Assembly: GCA_903953065.1 (NCBI GenBank)
Contig: CAJBIG010000017.1
Span: 1-10,904, forward strand
From: an uncultured Solirubrobacterales bacterium
GTDB lineage: Bacteria; Actinomycetota; Thermoleophilia; Solirubrobacterales; Solirubrobacteraceae
Length of the DNA stretch: 10,904 nt
Direction: 5' to 3'
Shown: piece after piece, positions 1 through 8,226 of the stretch
How positions within the stretch are numbered: position 1 is the stretch's first letter
Layout: every line of letters starts with the position of its first letter
Notes under the pieces: model-generated
Database searches by the model: none
What the model saw: only the letters and a program-made list of their open reading frames with translations
What the model was told of the DNA's origin: nothing
Position numbers and translations under genes: made by a program

Positions 1-36
1 GATGCTCTGATTCGTTTTTCTCGACAAGACCAACAT
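1..36 (-). CDS. csrA: Carbon storage regulator CsrA, 5' end only (partial)
   Basis: Seen: on the minus strand an ATG at 36-34 opens a frame that reads MLVLSRKTNQSI and runs off the left edge of the window. The ATG is preceded by a strong Shine-Dalgarno sequence, GAGGAGAG, with a 6-base spacer. Known: this is the near-invariant first beta strand of CsrA/RsmA, a roughly 60-75 residue homodimeric RNA-binding protein. It binds GGA motifs in mRNA leaders and represses translation or changes mRNA stability; in motile bacteria it often controls flagellin together with FliW. Inferred: the organism is probably motile, since CsrA in Actinobacteria tends to accompany flagellar genes, and flagellar genes may lie just left of the window. 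The call rests on only twelve residues, but start codon, ribosome site and motif agree. The gene is divergent from the 180-758 gene. Confidence 0.85.
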   Translation of the reverse strand, partial: MLVLSRKTNQSI

Positions 37-42
37 CGCCAG

Positions 43-50
43 CTCTCCTC
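43..50 (-). promoter_or_regulatory. csrA ribosome binding site, overlapping a GGA motif
   Basis: On the minus strand GAGGAGAG lies six bases before the csrA ATG and is among the best Shine-Dalgarno matches in the window. Its GGA (48-46) is one of two GGA triplets in the leader; the other is at 59-57 in AAGGATTA, with starts 11 bases apart. CsrA recognises GGA, so the site could serve for autoregulation. That part is inference. Confidence 0.7.
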
Positions 51-75
51 ACGTAATCCTTCTCGCCGTTTCGCG

Positions 76-105
76 AATCTACCAGCGCCGCCTGCCTCAC
101 CGCAA
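76..105 (-). promoter_or_regulatory. Candidate csrA promoter
   Basis: On the minus strand TTGCGG (105-100) and TAGATT (81-76) are separated by 18 bases. They fit a loose sigma70/SigA pattern of TTGnnn and TAnnnT. Transcription would start near position 69, giving a leader of about 33 bases that contains the ribosome site and both GGA motifs. The -35 half is weak, and no flagellar sigma28-type sequence was seen. Confidence 0.35.
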
Positions 106-127
106 GTTCGAGTTTCGACCCGCGATC

Positions 128-145
128 GGCGACGCCGGGCGACGC
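128..145 (+). repeat. Direct repeat GGCGACGC, 10-base period
   Basis: GGCGACGC occurs at 128-135 and again at 138-145, exactly one helical turn apart. The pair lies in the divergent csrA/180-758 control region, and the second copy covers the -35 position expected for the plus-strand gene. Such spacing suits a tandemly bound regulator, but two GC-rich octamers could also arise by chance. Confidence 0.3.
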
Positions 146-163
146 TCAGCCTCTCCGCTCCGA

Positions 164-169
164 TAGGGT
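164..169 (+). promoter_or_regulatory. Candidate -10 element for the 180-758 gene
   Basis: TAGGGT fits the actinobacterial -10 pattern TAnnnT and ends ten bases before the ATG at 180. Transcription would begin at about 176-177, leaving an almost leaderless mRNA. No good -35 is present. A weak AGG at 171-173, six bases before the ATG, is the only ribosome-site candidate and would fall upstream of that start point. Confidence 0.3.
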
Positions 170-179
170 CAGGCTCCTA

Positions 180-758
180 ATGGCTAGAAAATCTTTGAAA
201 CCACAACTCAACCAAATCCGCGTATGGGTCGGCCAAGGCCGCACAGATGCTTGGATTGCTCACCAACTTGAGGTGCCTGTTGCGCAGCTCGAAACCTTTA
301 AGCAGGAGTTCGAACTAACGAGCTCCGAGTCGGCTGTCGCCGGCTTCGATGAGGTAGTAGATCTGCGCGCCGCCGATGACGCTCAGGTCGCCGCAGCGCT
401 CGAGATCGAAGAGGCGGAGCAGGCAAAGGCTGCAGAAGAAGAGGCGCGCCTGCGCGCCGAACGGATCGCCGCCGGCGAAGAGGATCCCGAAGACGCGGAT
501 TCGGACGAAGACGAAGGCGGCAACAATGGTGACGGCGCGGGGCGCTCGCGCCGTGGGCGCCGCGGTGGCCGCGGCCGCCGCAGTGGAGCGAAGGCGCTTG
601 AGGGAAGCTTTGATCACGGCGAAGAGGGTTACGGGCTCTGGCTCGACCCGGCAATCGCCGAAAACGCTGTATACGCCGAACATTGGGCCGGCAAGCGGGC
701 AGTCACGGTGACCGTTGAGGCCGACCGGATTGTTATCCGCCGCGCCGACGACGACTGA
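180..758 (+). CDS. Hypothetical modular protein: HTH-like N-terminus, acidic linker, RGG patch, beta-rich C-terminus
   Basis: I do not recognise a named family. The 192-residue product has four visible parts. Residues 8-45 are helical and look like a helix-turn-helix (GRTDAWIAHQLEV, then a second helix). Residues 57-116 are strongly acidic and Ala/Glu-rich, probably extended helix then disordered, ending in a run of D, E and G. Residues 121-136 are Arg/Gly-rich (SRRGRRGGRGRR), like RGG RNA-binding tails. Residues 140-190 form a compact region with GYGLWLD, a conserved-looking Trp/Tyr stretch, and alternating strands (AVTVTVEADRIVIRR). There is no signal peptide or membrane segment. The ATG at 180 is the first start in frame and has little ribosome site. 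The gene diverges from csrA and converges with the minus-strand train. Nucleic-acid binding is inferred from composition; the domain calls are tentative. The existence of the gene is well supported by its coherent protein and its placement. Confidence 0.75.
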   Translation: MARKSLKPQLNQIRVWVGQGRTDAWIAHQLEVPVAQLETFKQEFELTSSESAVAGFDEVVDLRAADDAQVAAALEIEEAEQAKAAEEEARLRAERIAAGEEDPEDADSDEDEGGNNGDGAGRSRRGRRGGRGRRSGAKALEGSFDHGEEGYGLWLDPAIAENAVYAEHWAGKRAVTVTVEADRIVIRRADDD

Positions 759-782
759 TCGAGCGCTAAGGCTTCTGCTCGA
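759..782. terminator. Inverted repeat between convergent genes, possible bidirectional terminator
   Basis: TCGAGC (759-764) and GCTCGA (777-782) can pair around a 12-base loop. The repeat starts at the base after the plus-strand stop and extends into the last codons of the minus-strand 766-1089 gene. There is no T-run on either strand, so an intrinsic terminator is only a suggestion. The position between two facing genes is what makes it plausible. Confidence 0.3.
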
Positions 783-1089
783 GGCGCCGACCACCGGCAA
801 AATCGACTGCGCCGCGCACGTAGCGGGCGTAGGCCGCATCCGCGATCCGCGCATCCCAGGCGCTTGGCAGCTCCGGCTCAAGGCGCAGCGCAAGCTCCAT
901 GCACCAAGAGCTGTCCTGCTCATAGAACTCGACAAGCTCATCGACGGTGAAGGCGCCGCCGAGCCTACGCCGCAGTTCAGCGACGAGTGCCTCCTCTACG
1001 CGCAGCAGCGCAGGCTGTTCCTGCTCAGGCGCAGCGGCCAAAACCCGCTCGCCTTCGCGCCATTGCTCGATCGCGGTTTCAAACGACAC
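766..1089 (-). CDS. Conserved-looking hypothetical protein, 107 residues, last gene of the train
   Basis: The start is GTG at 1089, 24 bases after the ftsB stop, and the stop is TAG at 768-766. The 107-residue product is soluble and mostly helical, with two acidic amphipathic segments (EQWREGERVL and VEEALVAELRRRL), an EFYEQDSSWCMELA stretch and a C-terminal DAAYARYVRGAVDFAGG motif. There is no signal peptide, membrane segment or recognisable catalytic motif. I cannot assign a function. In mycobacteria the gene after ftsB encodes a DUF501 protein followed by ppx; this sequence does not resemble DUF501 as I know it. Protein-like composition, codon use matching the neighbours and the short gap argue that the gene is real and read with ftsB. 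The start has no Shine-Dalgarno sequence and follows a strong hairpin, so translation may depend on ribosomes arriving from ftsB. Confidence 0.7.
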   Translation of the reverse strand: MSFETAIEQWREGERVLAAAPEQEQPALLRVEEALVAELRRRLGGAFTVDELVEFYEQDSSWCMELALRLEPELPSAWDARIADAAYARYVRGAVDFAGGRRLEQKP

Positions 1090-1109
1090 GCGGCGCAGCG
1101 TAGCGCCGC
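1090..1109 (-). promoter_or_regulatory. Strong hairpin in the ftsB / 107-residue gene gap
   Basis: GCGGCGC (1090-1096) and GCGCCGC (1103-1109) pair perfectly around a six-base loop, giving a seven-base all-GC stem. It fills most of the 24-base gap and ends directly at the GTG start (1089) of the downstream gene, where a ribosome site should be. No T-run follows. It may act as an mRNA processing or stability element, a translational block relieved by coupling, or a weak terminator. Confidence 0.45.
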
Positions 1110-1113
1110 TGCG

Positions 1114-1491
1114 TTAAGGACTGTCCGGCAGACCCTTGATTACGTAAGCCTTCTCGCCGGGCTTGACCATCCCGAGGCTTCTTGCTTCGCGCTCGAGCGC
1201 AGCAGGATTCTTTAGCGCCTCAACTCGGCCTGTCAGCGCGGCGTTCTCGCGCTGAAGCTTGGTCAGCTCAGTTTTGCGCGTGGCCGCCTCGCCCCGCGCC
1301 GACCAGATCGCTGCCAGCGGTCGCGCGTAAAGCAGTACGACCAGCAAACAGACGCCAAGCACGACAAAGCGACCAATCCGATCCCAGCGGATGCCACTCG
1401 CGCCCGACGGCCGGCCTTCAATCAGCCGCGGCCGCGGCAGCAGCTGGCGGTGATCAGGGCGCTGTCGGGCGGTTGCGCTGCGAGTAGTCAT
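1114..1491 (-). CDS. ftsB: Septum formation initiator, FtsB/DivIC family
   Basis: This 125-residue bitopic membrane protein has the family layout: a basic cytoplasmic N-terminus (1-38), one membrane helix (about 42-62, rich in V and L), and a short extracytoplasmic coiled coil (about 65-95, RKTELTKLQRENAALTGRV). The DivIC signature at about 95-118 follows, with NPAALEREARSLGMVKPGEK. Known: FtsB/DivIC joins FtsL and FtsQ/DivIB in the divisome and helps activate septal peptidoglycan synthesis. I chose the ATG at 1491. The frame is open further upstream, but a longer version would run into the 3' end of eno with sequence unlike the family. Between a purine-rich GGGAAGGAG (1528-1520) and this ATG there is no other start in frame. 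Its place after eno matches Mycobacterium, and mazG with divIC nearby matches Bacillus. The N-terminal cytoplasmic part is longer than in E. coli FtsB, as usual in Actinobacteria. Confidence 0.88.
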   Translation of the reverse strand: MTTRSATARQRPDHRQLLPRPRLIEGRPSGASGIRWDRIGRFVVLGVCLLVVLLYARPLAAIWSARGEAATRKTELTKLQRENAALTGRVEALKNPAALEREARSLGMVKPGEKAYVIKGLPDSP

Positions 1492-1492
1492 A

Positions 1493-1558
1493 AGCGCACG
1501 TTCGCGGCCGCGATCCGAACTCCTTCCCAGCAATTTTGCTCGATTGAAACCGTGCGCT
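1493..1558 (-). promoter_or_regulatory. Structured eno-ftsB leader: 8-base inverted repeat with displaced ribosome site
   Basis: Within the 71-base gap, CGTGCGCT (plus strand 1551-1558) and AGCGCACG (1493-1500) are exact inverted repeats separated by 50 bases. In the mRNA the downstream arm ends one base before the ftsB ATG. The loop holds GGGAAGGAG (1528-1520), which is 28 bases from the ATG, and a self-complementary CGCGGCCGCG (1503-1512) that could form a small stem between them. I see no convincing promoter here. A structural control of ftsB translation is inferred. Confidence 0.35.
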
Positions 1559-1562
1559 GCTG

Positions 1563-2837
1563 CTAGCTGCGGAAGACCGAGCGGCCCGGGTAAACGGCGC
1601 TGCCACCGAGCGCCTCTTCGATTCGCAGCAGCTGGTTGTACTTCGCGACCCGATCGGACCTCGAAGGTGCACCGGTCTTGATCTGGCCGCATCCGGTCGC
1701 TACGGCGAGGTCGGCGATCGTTGTGTCTTCGGTCTCACCAGAACGATGCGACATCACGGCGCTGTAACCGGCTTCACGGGCCATCGTGATTGCATCAAGC
1801 GTTTCGGTCAAAGTTCCAATCTGGTTGACCTTGATCAGGATTGAATTTCCAACCCCCAGCTCGATTCCACGGCCGAGCCGCTCGGTGTTGGTGACAAACA
1901 GGTCGTCGCCGACCAGCTGAACGCTTGCTCCGATCTTTTCGGTCAGCAGCTTCCAGCCCTCCCAGTCCTCCTCGTCCATCCCATCTTCAATCGAAAGGAT
2001 TGGGTAGCTCGAAGCCATCTGGGCCCAATAATCGGCCATCTCGGCTGAGCTGAGAACGCGGCCCTCGTGCGCGAGCGAGTAACTGCCGCCCTCGAAGATC
2101 TCGCTGGTCGCCGGGTCGAGCGCAATGCCGACGTCCTCGCCGGGGCGATAGCCGGCCGCTTCAATGCCTTCGACCAATACTTGCAGAGCCTCTTCGTTGG
2201 AACCGAGGTCAGGGGCGAAGCCACCCTCGTCGCCACCGGCCGTGTTCAGCCCGCGCCCCTTCAGCGTTGACTTCAGGGCGTGGAAAACCTCAGCTCCAAC
2301 GCGCAGCGCTTCGCCAAACGATGCTGCCCCGCAGGGAACGATCATGAACTCTTGGAAATCGACGCGGTTGTCGGCGTGGGCGCCGCCGTTGAGGACGTTC
2401 ATCATCGGCACCGGGAGGACGTTCGCGTCGGCGCCGCCGAGGTAGCGCCAGAGTGGCTGACCGGCGTCGGCGGCAGCCGCGTGGGCGCAGGCGAGCGAGA
2501 CGCCGAGGATCGCATTGGCGCCGAGCCGCGACTTGTTCGCGGTGCCGTCGAGCGCGATTAGCGCATCGTCGAGCGCGCGCTGGTCGGAGGCGTCAAGGCC
2601 AATCGCAGCAGCGGCGAGCTCGCCGTTGACGTTGGCGACAGCCTGCGTGACGCCCTTACCACCCCACCGGGAACCGCCATCACGAAGCTCGGTTGCTTCG
2701 AACTCGCCGGTTGAGGCGCCGGAGGGGACGGCCGCGCGGCCGCGCGCGCCACTTTCGAGCGTTACATCGACTTCAACGGTTGGGTTTCCGCGGCTGTCGA
2801 GAATTTGGCGGGCATGAACGCTGCTGATCTTGGTCAT
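1563..2837 (-). CDS. eno: Enolase (phosphopyruvate hydratase)
   Basis: The 424-residue product is a full-length enolase, which converts 2-phosphoglycerate to phosphoenolpyruvate in glycolysis. The N-terminal domain starts with ARQILDSRGNPTVEV and includes the mobile-loop motif SGASTGEFEA (39-48). Active-site residues expected from the E. coli enzyme are all present: E163 in FQEFMIVP, E204 in GGDEGGFAP, metal ligands D241, E284 (LSIEDGMDEEDW) and D311 (LVGDDLFVTN), K336 in ILIKVNQIG, H364 in SHRSGETED and K387 in IKTGAPSRSDR. The ATG at 2837 shares one base with the mazG stop (TAATG), and AGAGGA lies three bases upstream, so the two genes are probably translationally coupled. The pairing of mazG with eno and ftsB is usual for Actinobacteria. 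Nothing in the protein looks unusual. Confidence 0.98.
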   Translation of the reverse strand: MTKISSVHARQILDSRGNPTVEVDVTLESGARGRAAVPSGASTGEFEATELRDGGSRWGGKGVTQAVANVNGELAAAAIGLDASDQRALDDALIALDGTANKSRLGANAILGVSLACAHAAAADAGQPLWRYLGGADANVLPVPMMNVLNGGAHADNRVDFQEFMIVPCGAASFGEALRVGAEVFHALKSTLKGRGLNTAGGDEGGFAPDLGSNEEALQVLVEGIEAAGYRPGEDVGIALDPATSEIFEGGSYSLAHEGRVLSSAEMADYWAQMASSYPILSIEDGMDEEDWEGWKLLTEKIGASVQLVGDDLFVTNTERLGRGIELGVGNSILIKVNQIGTLTETLDAITMAREAGYSAVMSHRSGETEDTTIADLAVATGCGQIKTGAPSRSDRVAKYNQLLRIEEALGGSAVYPGRSVFRS

Positions 2838-2846
2838 TAGTCCTCT
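2837..2846 (-). promoter_or_regulatory. eno ribosome site and mazG/eno TAATG overlap
   Basis: AGAGGA (2846-2841) lies inside the last codons of mazG, three bases before the eno ATG. The mazG stop TAA (2839-2837) and the eno ATG (2837-2835) share base 2837. This supports coupled translation and fixes the eno start. Confidence 0.7.
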
Positions 2847-3622
2847 GCCATTCGCGCCCGCGCGTAAAGCTCGAGCTGTTGGTCTATATCTAATTCATTC
2901 CAGCTGAGCCCTGCGTTGCGGGCGATCTCTTCAGCCGCTTCGAGCCGGCCGCGGAAGCGCGCAGTTGATGCCCTCAGCGAGAGCTCAGGGTCGACCTTCA
3001 GTCGCCGCGCAACATTGACGGCGGCGAAAAGCAGGTCGCCAACCTGTTCGAAGCTTCGTTCGTCGCCGGCGTCTGGCTGACCGAGCCGGCCTACCGCCTC
3101 AACTTGATCTCCCAGTGCCGCTATCGCCTCACCGGTATCCAAGGGGTCAAAACCACTCGAGGCTGCGCGGCGCTGAACGCGGCGGGCGTCGAGCGGAGCC
3201 GGCAGGTTTTCCGGAAGCGAACCGAAGATCGTCTCGCCGCGCCCGGGTTCGCTGCGCTTAATCTGGTCCCAGTTGCGCAGAACCTCGCCGCTGTCCTCGA
3301 CCTCAACCTCACCGAAGATGTGCGGGTGGCGCCGGATCAGCTTTTCGCGGCAGTGATCGGCGACCTCGCCGAGGTCGCTTACGCCGCGCTCTTCGAGCAG
3401 CAGGGAAAGGAAGTAGACCTGGAACAGAACATCGCCGAGCTCGTCGACGATCGCTGCGTCATCGCCCGAGTTGGCCGCGTCGGCCAGCTCGTAAGCCTCC
3501 TCAACGGTGTGCGGGACGATTGTTCGCTCGGTCTGCTCACGATCCCACGGACACTCGAGCCGCAGTTGGCGCGTCAGCTGATCGAGACGGCCGAGCGAAG
3601 CTTCGATTTGGTCGCGGCTCAC
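2837..3622 (-). CDS. mazG: Nucleoside triphosphate pyrophosphohydrolase MazG
   Basis: This 261-residue protein is close in length to E. coli MazG and has two tandem MazG folds. MazG hydrolyses NTPs and dNTPs to the monophosphate and pyrophosphate, cleaning damaged nucleotides from the pool. The N-terminal domain carries CPWD (24-27), E-E-A-Y-E (41-45) and D-E-L-G-D (60-64), the complete EExxE...ExxD metal site, followed by KLIRRHPHIFG (94-104). The linker includes NWDQIK. The second domain keeps GDLLFAAVNVARRL (195-208), but its metal site is degenerate: G-D-Q-V-E (171-175) and E-Q-V-G-D (192-196). The start is GTG at 3622; no other start lies in frame between it and CPWD, and there is no clear ribosome site. 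It follows the foldase gene by 43 bases and overlaps eno by one base. The family assignment is secure; which domain is catalytic is open. Confidence 0.95.
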   Translation of the reverse strand: MSRDQIEASLGRLDQLTRQLRLECPWDREQTERTIVPHTVEEAYELADAANSGDDAAIVDELGDVLFQVYFLSLLLEERGVSDLGEVADHCREKLIRRHPHIFGEVEVEDSGEVLRNWDQIKRSEPGRGETIFGSLPENLPAPLDARRVQRRAASSGFDPLDTGEAIAALGDQVEAVGRLGQPDAGDERSFEQVGDLLFAAVNVARRLKVDPELSLRASTARFRGRLEAAEEIARNAGLSWNELDIDQQLELYARARMAED

Positions 3623-3665
3623 AGCGCCAACGCTAACGCCATGGAGCCCGCCGGCGCCCGGAAGA

Positions 3666-4820
3666 TCAGCCGCCGGATGGCGGAGCGGTAGGCGCTGGAG
3701 GCTGGCCCGGTGTAGCGGCCGGAGTCTTCGGCGCCTTGTAGTTGTTGCAGTCGGCGACGATGTAGCCGGTCTGACACTCGGTCAGCGCCTTCCAACGAGT
3801 CTGGTACGACTTGCCAAAGGCGGCTAGCGACTTCTGGGCCTTCTCGGAGATGACAATCTGCTTGATCGCCTTCTGAGCCTGCGCTTCGGTCTGAACCTTC
3901 TTCGGCGTCTCCTTCGTGACTTCGAAGACGTAGTAACCGAGGCTCGTCTTGATCGGGCCAGCGACCTTGTCCAGCGGCGCACTGAAGATTGCCTTGTCGA
4001 ACGCGCCTTCCTGTGATCCCTGAGCGACGGCTGGAAGCTTGCCGCCAACCTTCTTCGAGGTAGCGTCGATTGAGTACTTGTTGGCCACGGAAGCGAATGA
4101 CTCTCCGCCCTCAAGAGCAGCCTTCGCCTTGTTGGCTTCGGCTTCGGTCTTGGTCAGGATCACGTTCAAGTCGCGCGTTGCCGGCTGCGTGAACTGAGCC
4201 TGGTTCTTCGTGTAGTAGGCCGAGATCTCCTCCGGCGTGACCGTCTTCGAGGCCTTCTGGACCTGCTCGGTGATCGCCTTTTCAAGCATCTGCGAGCGCT
4301 GGCGGAAGAGCAGGTCGGCCTCGGTCTGGCCTGAGCTCTTGAGGAAGTCTGCGTACTGCTTGGCAGTCGGGAAGGCTTGCTTGCGTGCCTTGTCAAACTC
4401 AGCCTGAACCTTGGCGTCGGAGATGTCGATGCCAACTTCGTCGGCCTGCAGCTCAAGCCAAGTCGAACGGATCAGGAAGGTCATTACCTGATCCTTCAGC
4501 TGCGTGAACTGATCGGCGCACTGCTTCTTGAACTCGGCGTCGGTCGGGTCGGGCTGACCCTTCACCGGCTCCGGCGCCGCGGCCTTCTTGGCGGCGATGC
4601 ACTTGACGTAGTTGGGTGGGTCGGGAGCGCCTGCACCCTTGGCGGTTGGATCCTGCGAAGCGCTGGCGGCCACCGTGACCCAGCGGTCAAAGGTTGTCTT
4701 CGAGATCGTCGTTCCGTCGATCGAGGCTACGTCGCTGTCGGATACGCCGCCGCATGAGGCAAAGGCAAGGGCTGAAATGGCTGCGGCGCCAAGCGCCATA
4801 AAACGATGAGAATGGTTCAT
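3666..4820 (-). CDS. SurA/PrsA-like parvulin-family foldase lipoprotein
   Basis: With the ATG at 4820 the product has 384 residues. A lipoprotein signal runs from MNHSHRF through a hydrophobic core to a lipobox FASC, so Cys23 is the expected lipidated residue. The N-terminal chaperone region (about 27-200) has the SurA-N pattern, including VASIDGTTISKTTFDRW and ADLLFRQRSQMLEKAI. A PpiC/parvulin-like domain follows at about 214-303 (RDLNVILTK, then VGGKLPAV, AFDKAIFS and SLGYYVFEV). The end is a tail rich in Pro and Ala (363-384). The two histidines usual in parvulin sites are Asn219 and Tyr297 here, so isomerase activity is doubtful. Four further Cys residues (74, 101, 349, 358) could form two disulfides outside the membrane. 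An ATG seven codons upstream (4841) is less likely because the ribosome site GAGGA lies between the two. Likely role: folding of exported proteins. The gene sits between mfd and mazG. Confidence 0.85.
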   Translation of the reverse strand: MNHSHRFMALGAAAISALAFASCGGVSDSDVASIDGTTISKTTFDRWVTVAASASQDPTAKGAGAPDPPNYVKCIAAKKAAAPEPVKGQPDPTDAEFKKQCADQFTQLKDQVMTFLIRSTWLELQADEVGIDISDAKVQAEFDKARKQAFPTAKQYADFLKSSGQTEADLLFRQRSQMLEKAITEQVQKASKTVTPEEISAYYTKNQAQFTQPATRDLNVILTKTEAEANKAKAALEGGESFASVANKYSIDATSKKVGGKLPAVAQGSQEGAFDKAIFSAPLDKVAGPIKTSLGYYVFEVTKETPKKVQTEAQAQKAIKQIVISEKAQKSLAAFGKSYQTRWKALTECQTGYIVADCNNYKAPKTPAATPGQPPAPTAPPSGG

Positions 4821-4824
4821 AAGT

Positions 4825-4830
4825 TCCTCG
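4825..4830 (-). promoter_or_regulatory. Ribosome site that fixes the foldase start
   Basis: CGAGGA (4830-4825) stands four bases before the ATG at 4820. It lies inside the coding stretch of the alternative ATG at 4841, which has no such site of its own. The signal peptide also starts naturally at 4820 with a basic N-terminus. Confidence 0.6.
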
Positions 4831-4863
4831 ATAATAGGCACTGGAGAGTTGCTGCGCGCCGCG

Positions 4864-8214
<3,351 letters not shown>

Positions 8215-8219
8215 CGCGA

Positions 8220-8226
8220 CCTCCCC
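8220..8226 (-). promoter_or_regulatory. mfd ribosome binding site overlapping the pth stop
   Basis: On the minus strand TAGGGGAGG joins the pth stop codon (8228-8226) to the mfd Shine-Dalgarno core GGGGAGG (8226-8220). The ATG follows after five bases. The shared base suggests that ribosomes ending pth translation can start on mfd. Confidence 0.65.

Noticed and set aside
1..180. Plus-strand frame open from base 1 to the TAA at 178-180, possibly the tail of another gene
   Set aside because: Its translation is Ser/Arg/Pro-rich low-complexity sequence without protein-like pattern, and the stretch is explained by the divergent csrA leader and promoters.
315..941. Long minus-strand frame opposite the 180-758 gene
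   Set aside because: It is antisense to a better gene, rich in Ala, Arg and Ser as expected of GC-rich shadow frames, has no family motif and would overlap the 766-1089 gene.
1114..1692. Longer ftsB version starting at 1692
   Set aside because: It would overlap the 3' end of eno by 130 bases and adds 67 residues unlike FtsB/DivIC N-termini; ATG 1491 gives a normal family layout.
4831..4836. TATTAT on the minus strand as a -10 promoter for the foldase gene
   Set aside because: A start about seven bases downstream would remove the Shine-Dalgarno sequence that fits the ATG at 4820, and there is no -35; probably chance.
4821..4841. Foldase start at ATG 4841 (MPIIEEL extension)
   Set aside because: The ribosome site GAGGA lies inside this extension and the extra acidic residues would precede the basic part of the signal peptide.
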